DNA of 64,000 nucleotides from Hymenolepis diminuta (taxonomy: Eukaryota; Platyhelminthes; Cestoda; Cyclophyllidea; Hymenolepididae). The position numbers and the translations under genes were made by a program. The DNA is taken from positions 759,599 through 823,598 of the forward strand of contig CAADRB010000039.1 of assembly GCA_900708905.1 (NCBI GenBank), written 5' to 3'. Numbering within the stretch: position 1 is the first letter of the stretch; each line of letters opens with the position of its first letter. This document shows, piece by piece, positions 1 through 11,317 of the stretch. The notes below the pieces were generated by a model. It saw only the letters and a program-made list of their open reading frames with translations, ran no database searches and was not told where the DNA came from.

Positions 1-1768
1 AGTCAGCAGAGAGTGATACCCATTCGAGAGACTCATTGTACTCTGACTGCAGCTATTCAGATGGAGGGCCCTGAAACGGGGGAAAATGTCGAAGTGGAAT
101 CGAATGGGGAGGAAGAGGAGACGGAGGAGGAAGAAGAAGGAACGTTTTTGTTCGATGAGGTGTCGACTGGTGGTGTAATGGAAGAGGAGAGGCCACCGGA
201 AAGAAATGGCCAAATTGTGGGAGATTTACTCACTCCTGAATCATTGGCTGTGTAAGTCATTCCGATATTTCATCGTAATTTTGAATACCCAATAATAGAC
301 GACTTGGTACACCGAGTATGGTATTAACGGAAAATGGAGATGGGTCTATTCTAATGGAGCAATTGTGGTATTTATGTAAATAGAAGAGACTGGATAGACT
401 GGATAGACCATTAAACAGGTCTATTCTTCTGCCTTCGTGAAGTTTTAGAAGGATTTTTATCTGCTAGTTATCTTAGTTTTGTCCCTTGCTATTCTGCAGA
501 CTATTCCTTGTATTTTCAATTAATCTTCACTACGACAACAGCATAAAGAGAGAAGACAAGACAGTGGTGAGCCGAGTTTATTGGAAGAGGATTCGGAACC
601 ACGAGAGAGAGTGCGTGTATGTGCAGAGCGGGGGTGTAAGTAACGGATGCATTGTGTGTGTGCCGATAAGGAAAAAGGGAGAATATCCCCAAAGCGACGA
701 TCAGCTGTTCACTGTCAGAATCTGCTCAAAGACGTACTCCACGAGTTGTACCTAGGATTGAGCCGTCACTTTAATTAGACTACGGTTGTTGTTAATTGTC
801 GTTCCCGTAGCTATCGTTTTGCATATTTGATCAGGGAAGTCTAAGTGACTACCCTTCAGCTGAGTTAGGTCGGGGAGTCACAAATATTGTTCAGTGAGAA
901 GATTAATACTCTAACCCACCTCGTAGAGATCATTGAGAGGAAAATTATAATCAGAGGAAATTTAATCAATTTGAGAGGTTGATCACGACAAATCCAGGTT
1001 TAGACTTAAATCTCACCTACAATTACCTTCTTTTAAATCTGTTCTGTTTTCTTTAGCCAAGTTGAGTCTATGTCCGTCTTACTTTCTGACGGCACAGGCA
1101 GACCTAATAACACCAATGAAAACTATCAACATCCAGACGGAGCTGCTGATGACGATACAACGGGTCGGAGGGGAGGTTTTACTCTTTTTCGTACTGGCGA
1201 TGACCGAGAGGGGTCTGAGAATCAGGATATAGACCAAGTTGATTCAGATGATGATGATAGTCCTGTTTCACCCTCAATTCCATTAACCGCTCCTCCCCCA
1301 GGTCTTGGTCTCATTCTGGAAGAGGAAAATGCCGATCTCCAGCACAGGATGGTGTTTCTTCGTGGACGAGAATCTCCTAGCAGCTCTCAGGACGATGGTG
1401 ACGATTCCTCTCCCCCATCTTCCACGCTCAGTGCAGAGGGAAATGAAACTCAATCGAGGGAGGAGGAGGCGAACGGTTCTCCCTCCCTGGAGGATGGAAG
1501 ACCATCTTCTCAATCAGGCAGCCTCATGTGGCTTCATAGACCCTCTCCAATCGCCTCTCCAACTAATCACGGCTCAAGATCACCAGGTGCCAGCCAATCT
1601 GGTGACGGCCGTGAAGCTGGAAGGGAAGAGAACTCTCGTTCTGATGGAGAGGGCGAGGAAGGAGAAAGTGAAGTGATCGTCATGGCAACGGTTTCTACTT
1701 CCACTCCTGGTATTGGAGAATCCATGGAAATTACCCCTTCATCGCCACTTATCTCCCGTGTGGAGTAG
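1..1768 (+). CDS. 3' part of an acidic, Ser/Pro-rich protein gene, unrecognised
   Basis: The reading frame is open at the left edge, so the gene begins outside the window. Exon 1..251 ends in GT at codon phase 2 before gtaagt. The next exon, 1057..1768, follows tttctttag and restores the frame across ...LTPESLAV|QVESMSVLL. It stops with TAG at 1766-1768. The visible product (about 320 residues) has a run of Glu near the start (EEEETEEEEE), then a long disordered stretch rich in Ser, Pro, Asp, Glu and Gly, including DSDDDD and a Pro-rich PLTAPPPG. No folded domain, membrane segment or signal peptide is visible. The composition fits a cytoplasmic or nuclear regulatory tail with many possible phosphorylation sites, but that is inference. 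An in-frame cassette of two putative exons (500..635 and 835..893, 195 bases together) could be included in some transcripts. I do not recognise the family. Confidence 0.7.
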
Positions 1769-1925
1769 TATTTCAGCGTTTTACCGTTTCCTGCTTCTGT
1801 ACATTTTGTCTTATTTGAATTCTTCCTCTTTATTCGTATATATTTTATCCATCTGATTTATGCACATCATCTCTATGCATATACGTTCTTAATTATTTGT
1901 ATTTGCTGTTTTGAGCAAGAACACT

Positions 1926-1944
1926 TGTGTGTGTGCGTGTGTGT
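1926..1944. repeat. TG microsatellite
   Basis: A short (TG)n tract with one CG interruption lies in the likely 3' UTR or 3' flank of the first gene. The rest of 1769-2789 shows no gene and no AATAAA signal that I can place. Confidence 0.8.
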
Positions 1945-2789
1945 ACGGTGAGACTATCCTTATAATTACTCGCACCTTTAATGATCTTTTGCTTGAAATA
2001 CACTCAGTATCTGCCTGCCGATTACCTTTCCTTAATTCCTGTCGTCGGTCTGTTGATTGAGTCGAATCGAGATTGCTAACCGCAATAGGTGATATTGTTA
2101 TTCATGACAGAAAAAGCATCTGAATATGTGGGATAGAACAGTTAAATTGTAAAGTCTGCATCAATTTAACGGTGAAAATGTAAATTCGTGAGCTCAGCTA
2201 AACGCTCTACCGAAATGAAGACGGAAATGGTGCGACCGTCCACTCTTTAAAATCACACAATTTCAGACGTTACCTTACTTCTGGCATCGGAAAAATTAGT
2301 CGTTTTGTAAAATATTTTCCATGGTGATACAAGAGGATTCAAATCACCGTCCATAAAAGTCGTGCCTTGAGAACTATTTTCTAACAGAAATGATATATTC
2401 AAGCATTCTAAAAGTGCAAAGGACAAAGAGGTACAAATCGCAACTCAAGCTCTAGAGCCGTCACCACACATTTTCAACTTGAGCAACACTTTAGCCAGTA
2501 TCCAAATGTTATTAGCTGTTATTTAACCTTGGCATGAAAGTATATACTCATTACTACTGTTTTATTACTTAAAAATTTTTCTGATCTTTTATTTCATCTT
2601 TCTTATTTTACCAAAATTTGAATTCGCATGTACAAGCAAAAATAGGCCTCTTATATCAATTGTATCAAAAGGTAAGTAAATTCAAAATGATGTTAGTTTC
2701 AGTTAAGTTAAAGTTGACATTGCAAATCAGTGGAAGCGCTTACACACTCAACTAACCTGCCTTCCTATTTAATTTAATTAAAGAAAATT

Positions 2790-3400
2790 TCTATTTTCTG
2801 TAGCCTCTACAGAGTCTGTGAAGCTTCCTACAGCATTATTATAACTATTCTGAGCATCAGGACCGAGGCGACAGTTAGAATCACCCATAACGACGATGCT
2901 ATCATACTTTGGCTTTATATCAGTCAACACAACATAAAGTTGTCCATAAAGCGTTTCTTTCCCCAGGGATTGGGATAATCAGTCAGTTAGTGCATAGAGG
3001 ACGATAAAACCAAGAGAGTTATTGCCAACTTTCATCATGATCGTAGCCAGCCCAATCGAGAGGGGTTTACAAGTCTGAACTTGGAGTCGCGAGTTATTAA
3101 TGACGAGCACAACGCTACCAATCAGTTTTTTGTCTGGAATTATGCATTTTAATATCAGGAATAATTAAAATCTTTGATATTTCAGTTATTTTTGTTTCGG
3201 TTAAGTATGCCGGATGAAAATTTTCGACCAGACAGTTGACGAAGTCTTGTTTCCTTACTGCAAGACCTGACATTCCAGAGACCCATCTTCAGGATCTGGC
3301 CTCTAGTTTCTTGATCTGAAAAGCGCTTGATTGTAACATGTAGGGATTCGCAGTTCATCTTGTTATTCAAATAGTTATCCATGTGTTCAGAGTCGGCCGA
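2790..3400 (-). mobile_element. LINE endonuclease-domain remnant
   Basis: Translated on the minus strand with several frame breaks, this stretch follows the apurinic-like endonuclease domain of non-LTR retrotransposon ORF2. Near 3290 it reads GLWNVRSC, matching the usual start (WNVRSL). Around 3000-3110 it reads VVLVINNSRLQV and then GFIVLYALTD, matching the usual I-x-VYAPT strand. Around 2800-2900 it reads YDSIVVMGDSNCRLGPDAQ, matching the conserved GDFNAR-G catalytic strand with Phe changed to Ser and Ala to Cys. Stops and frameshifts show it is dead. The order of motifs and the minus orientation are clear. The clade is less certain: the style resembles CR1/RTE-like elements. Sequence up to about 3600 may be the 5' part of the same element. 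Confidence 0.75.
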
Positions 3401-5289
3401 CCTGTAAGTTAGGCTGAGCGGTCCGTCATGCTATTCTTAGAACGAGGGAAATTTGTTATACGTCCATAGTTATAACCCAGAGACGACAATTTCAGGATAC
3501 CTGGCATCCAAGTGGCTGAATTGCAGACGCACGCCACGATGTCTGCACAAAAAGGGTCCAGCTTTAATTATGCAATGTGAATAACAAGAAGCATTTAACC
3601 AGTGAGTCAGCTGGGTTTACACAGTCACATCTATTAGGGCTACTACACACGTTGATAAACGTAATATGGACGTATCAAATGGACAAATAGACAAGGGGAA
3701 CTTGTCCACGAGTAATCGGAATGGGGATACACATGAGAGATAGTTATACCGCAGGATATCTCATATCAGATCCGGTTGGTTTGGGACACGACGATAAGAA
3801 CTTCCAACAAATTCCTCAAAGAATTGAGCATATTTGGATAAAGTCAACTTCAGAGAGCGAAATGAATTTCTAACAGCACACATTTTATCCACCTTCTCAA
3901 AATGATCAAATCATATTCTCATGTCCAAAATCTAGATATATCTGTCATAATATTTGGCCATGAATCAATAAATCTTTCAAATGGATCGCTTACCTCTGAG
4001 ATAAATAGCGTCAACGGCGCCAATTTTCAAGAAACCAGGGCGGAAGTTTACATCCACATATTGGGATGAATACATTCACTCGACATTCGAAAGGTTGATA
4101 GGTTTATTTTATAGCCGGAAAGTGGGTAATAGGACAACAAACAAGCAGAACCACTTAAATAAAATTGTACATGAGTTATCTCAGAGTATATAGCTGCTGA
4201 TTTGCGTATTCTATTAAATCGTTCTTAATAAGCTGAAAGGAAGGCGAAACAATGTGTTACCGTGAATGGGAAGTGAAACATCAATTCCACGTCATCGCCA
4301 TGGCAGGTCACGGCAAGACTACATCTATCGTCTTTCACTGACCGGTCTGTTATCTGACTAATCATATACTGTACATACTGAGGTCAAATGATTGATTCAG
4401 TCTTCTCGGGCCAATCACAATCCGACCAAATCCAATTCTTATACTAAAAATGGACTATGAATAAGGTCAATAAACCTGATCTTACTGGAGATCTATTCCT
4501 ATCTTTTCTCTCTCTCCCTGGGGTCTGAGCATTCGTAGAAGACCTCTATTACAGACGGCTTTGGTTATTCATTACATTACAAATAAATATTAATAATCAG
4601 ACGTGTAAGATTCTTAATTAATATTAATCCTTATTACAATCTTTTGTATTACATTCTTTGTTATTTAAGTGGTTTTGAGCATATGATGATATTAATTAAT
4701 ATCAATCCATTTAAATTTCTTGAAAACTTTTTGAAAAATTTTAACTAAATTTTGACCTCACAAACCTATTTTTTATCATCGAGTTCATACGGAAAGTATG
4801 CAAGATACTGATTGGAGGAGTGAAGTTATAGTTTTGGGGAGAGGTTAGGTGACTTGACCAATAGGAATCAAATTAATTAGTCCCTCTTTTCTCGGCTCGA
4901 AGAATACATGCTGTTGCATTTTCAAATGATCTTTAGAGGAAGGTCGCACTGAATCCGATATCAACACTGGGAATGACATTCTGAGATATATCGTTTCAAG
5001 CTTACTTATTATTTGTAAGAACTTGAATAAGTAGAAAGTAGACACTGGAATTCCTTGCTGTTTATAGAACCCGGGGAACAGTGACCCTGTTGATAGTGCA
5101 AGGACATTGGTTTTTTTCGGTAAATATTTGCATACAGTTGGCAGCTTCGAATTAGGGGCTGGAATTGACGTCGCTAGGCGTTTTAGATACGATGGCTTGA
5201 TCAAGCAAAAAACTTCCTTGGCGTCTTAATCAATTTAGCTTTGCCATGATTTCGTATTAACTTTTTTTGCTTTTTCAGAGAATCTGATG
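3401..5289. other. Intergenic, no gene seen
   Basis: No exon chain or recognisable protein is visible. A 119-codon minus-strand frame at 4845-5204 has no family resemblance and no splice context. The stretch at 4250-4560 has an LTR-like base composition, but I see no terminal TG...CA pair or target duplication. Confidence 0.4.
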
Positions 5290-5815
5290 ACTCAGTAGAA
5301 ACTTTGGGTAGGAGAAATCGACAAAATTTTTATAGCAGTTCTAAGATGAGGTCTTCTTTGTTGAAGCTCAGCTGCAGGATTTCTCAGAGGAATCCGCTGG
5401 GCCGGCACTTCACATGTCATGTCTCTGTGAGATAGCAATCCTAAGATAAGCCTTCTCGCAGTATACGGTATAACTTCAAGCCTGCTGTTTTCAGATACCC
5501 TTAGTATTATTGTGGAAACGCTGTAATAGAGGACTGGCTCCACGAAGATCTCAATAAGCCATGCTATTAATTTGTATACATTTTGAAATGGGCGGAAGCC
5601 TTATGAGTTTTTGTTAAGAATTAAAACTTCAGTGGCTGTCTCATCTGCATTAAGTTGTGATCCTAGATAGGTAAAGGAGTTTACTTTTTTATTCTGCTGT
5701 TTCCAACAGGAAGCCATTCTATATCTGTATTTATCAAACGTTGTATTGATAGATCTAAATGCCTTCTTCAAGTGCATGAAAATGAAAACAACAGGATTCT
5801 TTTGATCACTAGTGA
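5290..5815 (-). mobile_element. LINE reverse transcriptase C-terminal remnant, internally deleted
   Basis: On the minus strand one frame starts near 5815 with PVVFIFMHLKKAFRSIN, resembling the RT palm motif (F-D-x-KKAFDS) with the catalytic Asp lost. It then jumps directly to VNSFTYLGSQLNADE, the post-RT thumb signature (FTYLGS-x-x-x-DG), so the YxDD segment is deleted. After a stop, another frame gives EPVLYYSVSTI (usual SVLLYG-ETW), then RLILGLLSHRD and RRPHLR, the usual C-terminal block before the end of ORF2. This is a dead, internally deleted copy. It lies upstream, in the minus-strand sense, of the endonuclease piece at 2790-3400, so the two cannot be one intact element in normal order; they are separate insertions or a rearranged pair. 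Confidence 0.75.
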
Positions 5816-6866
5816 CTCTGGATCATCATGACCTGCGATCAAATATCCTGAAATACGCTGAAATATGGGAAATATGGTGGTACTTACTCTCTGAGTCAGT
5901 GCTTTTTAAATGCTCAAGAGTTTTTAGTCATCTGACTCGACTTATTTATCTCTATTCCCAAAACTATTTAAACTCTCTCTGTTTACCCACAAAATACCAT
6001 TGCCTTTCCTTGCCCTACGGTAACCACCAGCGCATAGACAAATTTATCTCTTCTGGTCTTCTCTTTCCCCAAGCCGCCTGTTACTAATAAACGTTGTAGG
6101 TTGCAACTGTATTTCTTTAAAATCTTGTCACCGTAATGAAAATTGGTGGAAGATAGAAGACATGGCCTGAAGAATAGCTAAGGGAAATATCTGACACCCA
6201 GGTGTTAGTTCTCCTTTCTAAACCCCAATAACTATTTGAATCGTTCATTTTGCCTTTCCTCTTAAACAACAAGACTACTTCTGCCTCTACCCATTTACGC
6301 AGGGTCAGTTGAATACTTTGCTAACAGTTATCCAAGACTTCAAGTAAGTAACCGTCCAAATTTCACATTCCCCACTTCAAGAGCTTGAATCTTATCCTAT
6401 TAGAACCTGAAGTCTTAGCACTATAGTTTAGCTTAAGCTGCTAGTAACTCTCGCATGGTGAGATCCGACTTATAACACAAGGCCGTCGGGTCAGATAATG
6501 GGTAGTCACGAGAAGCCTTAAACATTGTAGAATAATGCTGAGTTTAAAGAAGAGTACTAAAAAGTGCCCTCAAACGAGCAGACTTAGCCCATTTTGTGAG
6601 ATTGAGCTCAAAACCTTGAAAGCTTGGCGTTGATTCCTTTCCATGAGATTTTGAAAGCCCTCAATTTCTTCCTCTATATAATCTCATTTGAAATTTCTTT
6701 AAAGATTCGTCACTCGATTTTGTTGCCTTTAAAAAGCTTCAGAATCTTTCGAAAGATGTACATTGAGATACGTCACAAAAAATTTTTTTAACTACCACTC
6801 AGGCTTTATCTTATCTGAGGCTATTTGATCTCAATATCTTATCTTTCGATTCTAATTCTTGAAACA
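5816..6866. other. Intergenic, no gene seen
   Basis: A 91-codon plus-strand frame at 5812-6087 has no recognisable features and no splice context. I see nothing else in this stretch. Confidence 0.4.
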
Positions 6867-7085
6867 ATGGGCCGTATCTTCAGCTGCGTTTTCGACAGTG
6901 TTTTCCAGTTAGTTGGTGAGATTTCGTGTGTCTGATTTATGGAACTCTAATAGTAATCAATGTGCATTCCAGTGAGATCAACACCTTGGCTTAACTATCA
7001 GAGCTTCGGACCACGGCTAGGTCTGGATATTTTTCTCTTTTTTGACTCTTTAAATCTTTCAGCACGGGTCACCGGGCAACTTTAA
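6867..7085 (+). CDS. Tentative three-exon mini-gene, about 40 residues
   Basis: The model has exons 6867..6915, 6973..7020 and 7063..7085. ATG opens in an acaATGG context. Exon 1 encodes MGRIFSCVFDSVFQLV and ends in phase 1 before gtgaga. Exon 2 follows cattccag, encodes VRSTPWLNYQSFGPRL and ends in phase 1 before gtctgg. Exon 3 follows aatctttcag, encodes ARVTGQL and stops at TAA. Introns are 57 and 42 bases, both GT-AG, and all phases join. The N-terminal MG followed by a Cys could allow lipid modification, but that is inference. The exons are short enough that chance is possible. Flatworms do have micro-exon genes for small proteins, but I see no signal peptide. I do not recognise the product. 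Confidence 0.3.
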
Positions 7086-7739
7086 AGAGTACAGTAACCG
7101 AGTAGGGAAGAAATTGAAATATTTTTTTCTTGAAAAGTAAAGATATCTCTGGAGATTGAGTTCCAATTCGTGTCTCTCTGTACTTACCTTCTTTAAGATA
7201 CGTGAGACAACTGGAGTCAATCGCGGTGAGTTCCTCTTGTAGCTGTATGATCACATATTTCATGGTTCAGCTCTAAGTTTTCTGATACTAGAAAAAAGCA
7301 AGGGTGAAATTGTGGTCGCTCTACTCTCATCTTCATTTTAGTGGAGCGGTTAGGCGGTTTAAGATAATATTCACAGCTTTGAAATCACCCAAATTTAATA
7401 AATTGAAGTTTTTATTATCACGTATTAGAAGATCTATTTTTTAGCAATGTTCATCTCGTCTATTATTATAATAATGGTGTATCCATTCATATTAATCAAC
7501 AAAATATCATACGAATTTTATATTATGCGATAGTAAACATTCAAACAAATAACTGCAGTTAATCCTATCCAATTTTAGACTTGAAGGAAAACTTATTTGC
7601 CGTAAATGATCTATTGGTGTGGTGGTCTTGTTTTAGAAGGAATCTTTGACAATTCTAAATAACTGAATCTCTATATTTCATACGTGAATTGAATAGACCT
7701 TTTTCGCCGATCTTCTGTGAATCTATTACTACATAAATA

Positions 7740-8090
7740 AGCCCTGGCTAAATCATAGCAGTCTTCTTACAAGTCCATCTAACTGCAGACAAGTACGAAC
7801 AGCCCCTACCAGAGTTCTCCAGCATAAACTGCGCCCGAAATTAGTTAGATTACTTCAAGAGTTGCAAGAACACGAAGTATCGTACGGAGGGAGTTTACTG
7901 CAAAACTGCGGTTGAGTATAATTAAAGCTACGCTGCACAAATATTGATCGCTGATTGGCTGGGAGACCTCCACACGCAATTCCGTGCTTGTTCGAAATCG
8001 GGAGCAAATGCGCACTTTCCAAAGTGTTATGGTGCGAACGAGATTACTTTGGTCAGCCTTGGCAGCGTTATACACTTTAAATATATACAA
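7740..8090 (-). repeat. LTR-like fragment, CsRn1-type family
   Basis: The reverse complement aligns by eye with the LTR piece at 30203-30575. Shared blocks are a cccagccaatcagc box near 7950, a later ctaattt-cgggcgc stretch, and a downstream ga-gactctg-tag-gg-ct stretch. Divergence is high and the ends are not sharp, so this is a rotted LTR rather than a dated insertion. A 81-codon frame inside it is not considered a gene. Confidence 0.4.
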
Positions 8091-8490
8091 GATTTATAAC
8101 AATGATTGTTTTGTGTAACTGCGACGTATTGATGATAAGGGTATTCCCAAAATGTTAGATATGTGGCTATCAAGGTGAGAATATTATTTTAATGTAAATA
8201 AATATTGTATTCAATTTTTATTACTTAAGTCTGTTATATTCCACGTGAACATTGTGTTTACACTATTGGACTGCTAGTACATTTCAAGGTCATATGTGAA
8301 CTTGGTTAAGTATTATCCCCCTCTTCTCTATTTAGCCTATAATGTTGGGTTTTTTCGGAGATGAAGGTGGCGACGAAGGTGGTGAGAAAATTTCAAAATT
8401 GAAATATTATTTAGAAAAGGACCACAATTATCCAAGAATTTTTATTTATCCTGAAAAAAAGCGGTGGAAAAGGCATGAATAAATTCTGAG

Positions 8491-8894
8491 GAAACAGCAG
8501 GAATCATTGCAGAACAACAAGAAATTCTTATGATGCTGCTTGAACTGGTTTCAGATATTTTGAATCTAAAAACCGTTTCTTTCCTCCAACCATCTAGAGA
8601 ATCCCTCTTTCAGCAAATCAGTGAGTTTCACTATGTACCCGAAGTAGATCTAACCCTTATATAATTTCAAGGCTTTGATTGAATGCAAGAAATTTATCAG
8701 TTAAACTTATAGTTCCATTCCCTTGGCCCCTAAGCTCATATATTTCTCCTTTTTTAGCTAAAAAGAAGGGCATAATTGCTGGTGCAAAATTTAACTTCAC
8801 GTGTGAGAAGACGACCAGAAAGTGTTCAAATTCTCACATCCTGCGTAGAGACGTTTGCCCACCACCACTAAAAATTGTGAGTGACTGTCAGTAA
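8491..8894 (+). CDS. Tentative small gene or fragment with a weak cystatin-like look
   Basis: Exon 8491..8620 reads from ETAGIIAEQQEIL and ends in phase 1 at CAAATCA|gtgagt. Exon 8758.. follows ctccttttttag and joins in frame, giving KKKGIIAGAKFNFTCEKTT, then RKCSNSHILRRDVCPPPLK. It may end at 8876 (ATT|gtgagt) or run to TAA at 8892-8894. The I-x-AG-x-x-(F/Y) start followed by C-x10-CP resembles the central strand and first disulfide of type 2 cystatins. The Q-x-V-x-G motif is not intact and no signal peptide exon is placed. An upstream ATG exon near 8343 (MLGFFGDEGG) does not join in phase. A later candidate exon after tttcccacag at 9231 (VLSNSFFDEL...) could be the end. Real coding is unproven. 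Confidence 0.25.
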
Positions 8895-9299
8895 AATTGA
8901 ACCCAGTCAATAATGTCCATTGACCAGATCTGCCATTCACTATTGGGAGCATTTCATTCGGTTTGACTTATTGCCTCAAAATCTGCGGTAGCATAAATGC
9001 ATCCTCTAAAAATGTGTCATGAGAGCCTTAGAGCTCTGTGTGGGATTTGAAGTACTATAGTGAAGCTTTTTCACAATATATACTCCATTGCATCTTTTCC
9101 GTCGTCAATGTATTTCCCCATGACAATTAAGTCAGTAGTAGGAAAATGCAAGTTTTTTATGAGTGGCGGCTTTTTATTTCATCCTCTGTTAATGTCTTAC
9201 CTATCAAGAAAGAGTGAGTATTTCCCACAGGTATTGAGCAACAGTTTCTTCGATGAACTGATGCCATCAAATGCGAAAATTTGGTGACTATAGATAAAT

Positions 9300-11317
9300 G
9301 CTAATGTCCGTACCTTTTGTCATTATCGATTTAACCCGGGTAACATTCCCATTCAAAGGAATTATTTGAATCAGTTCTGAAGTTGAATTCCCTTCTAAGT
9401 CACACCCTTCAATTCGGCAAGTAAATCCTTAAAACAGAACACAAAGTTGGCATGTACAATACTGAATATATTTATAAATAATAAGTTAAAAATGAACCAT
9501 CTAATACAATAACATCATAATTTCTAAGTCGAGTAAGGATAATTGGTGAATTCCTAGTCGATGATAGTTCTGGTGCTTGGGTTATGCAATTCTGGTTCGT
9601 ATTTCCATTAAATCCATCCATAAATACCATTTCGCGCCTACAAGAATGCACAAAAAGTCTTTGCAATAATTTTCATCCAATCATTGAACTTTAGGCATCA
9701 ATTAAATTGTATCTGGCAAAACACTAAGATCGCTTTCCCCTAGATTCTTCATTTTTTCGCAATTCCAACAATTTACTCCTTTAAAAGGCAAACATCCGAT
9801 CGTAAAAAGGCAAATTAATCCCCCATGAATTCGTGAAGTGAGTATGACCTTAAATTAGCGGACAACGTGAACCCCGATCTGTCGTTCGCACACTGAGATC
9901 TTGAGAGTTGACTAAGATCAACGTGAGCATGAAGCTGATCAGGGTATTCTTTACGACTTCTACATTCAGTGTTTGAAATCGGAGATTTAATCCAAATTAC
10001 AGCCATCTTCAATTTGTTCTCCCCCTTTTTTCAATACCAGTCCAGGACAATCACTTTCAAAATATTTCGATAATGTTCTACAACCAATTAACCATCCAAA
10101 ATTGCTGGCGATTTTGGGATTGCTTAGAGTAATTAAGTCATTGTTTAAAATCTAGTTACCAATAAATAATACGTCATGCAACTCAAGATATTTGCAATGG
10201 TAATTACAAATATGAATCTACCATAGCATTTAATAGTAATGTTTGAAAACAAAGTGGCCGCAAGAGAAATTAACTTTGATTTATCAGCACCACTGCGTCA
10301 ATTGTTTTCAGCTACTGCCTTAATGATAATAAAATAAAAAAAACAAATCAGTAGATCTAAATCATATCTGCTTATAAGAAAATCATTTTTACCCAAATTT
10401 ATTTCTTCCGCCTCGAAGCAGGCTGTCTTTGATCCGTGGAAAGTGGGCACACAAAACAAACCGGTGAGCAGAAAGAGAACAGGTTTCTTATGACTCTAAG
10501 TTTTATATTGTTGGAAATGGATCAGGTAAACTCAAATTACGATGCTTGTGATGTCTAATAGTTATTCCTTCTCTCGAAGTTAATCGAAAAACTCAACAGG
10601 AATGAAATAGAAACTTTTGCCAGATCAGAGACTTTCTAGACGATTTTGCCAAGCCATTAGGGTTTGCAGTAGAATGCAAAGAATTCATGCAGAAATTACC
10701 TTTGACGATTCTGGTTAATTTGATACTGCTTTATATTCTCATTTCCCTGGAATACCTGCCGACCAATGAAAATAAGTCATTTCTCCCTCTATAAATGGTT
10801 AATATTTAAGTGAATAAATAATTTATTCATGATTGAATAACAAACAAATATCTGGTCATTATCTAAGGTAATCTTAATCCAAGTAGCCTTACTATTTAAA
10901 CATGCCTTATTCGTTTAAACAGTATGACATTGTTTTGTAAAATCTCTTTGTTCTTTCCCGGCCTGATATATTTAAATTGAACAGCCGGCAATGTACCAAA
11001 AGGTGAATCTTCTGTTCTCACCCTTTGTGACAAAATGGAGGAATATCTTTTGTCGTAATCAAACTCTCTCAAAACACCCGTTTGTTATTTAAAACTCCCT
11101 TTTTAAATGTATGAATGAGCGGAAACATGTTGAATTGATGATCGATCAACACGATAAATAATCGGAAATATCGAGCTTCAACTTCACAAATTATTCATTA
11201 ACGATGGGCAAATGAATTTAAAATTCGAATACGCCTGACTCTAAGTGCTACTTGCATAAAACAATACCTGTTTCTGAAATATGAATAAAATTGTTGTAGA
11301 GTGTAGTGTAGTGTACA
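9300..11317. other. Intergenic, no gene supported
   Basis: The stretch is AT-rich with scattered short frames. The only one I looked at twice is 10624..10794 (+), open for 56 codons after a ttttgccag acceptor-like site and hydrophobic at its end; it is discussed under rejected items. Confidence 0.4.

Noticed and set aside
1305..1676. 123-codon frame overlapping the last exon of the first gene
   Set aside because: It is a frame shadow of the Ser/Asp-rich exon, whose own frame is linked by splicing to the acidic upstream exon.
4845..5204. 119-codon minus-strand frame
   Set aside because: No recognisable motif, no splice context, and it sits next to a dead LINE. It is best explained as chance or element UTR.
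10624..10794. 56-codon plus-strand frame with RDFLDDFAKPLGF and a hydrophobic end, loosely like tapeworm antigen B
   Set aside because: No signal-peptide exon or in-phase partner was found, and the resemblance rests on a few residues. A frame of this length is expected by chance in this window.
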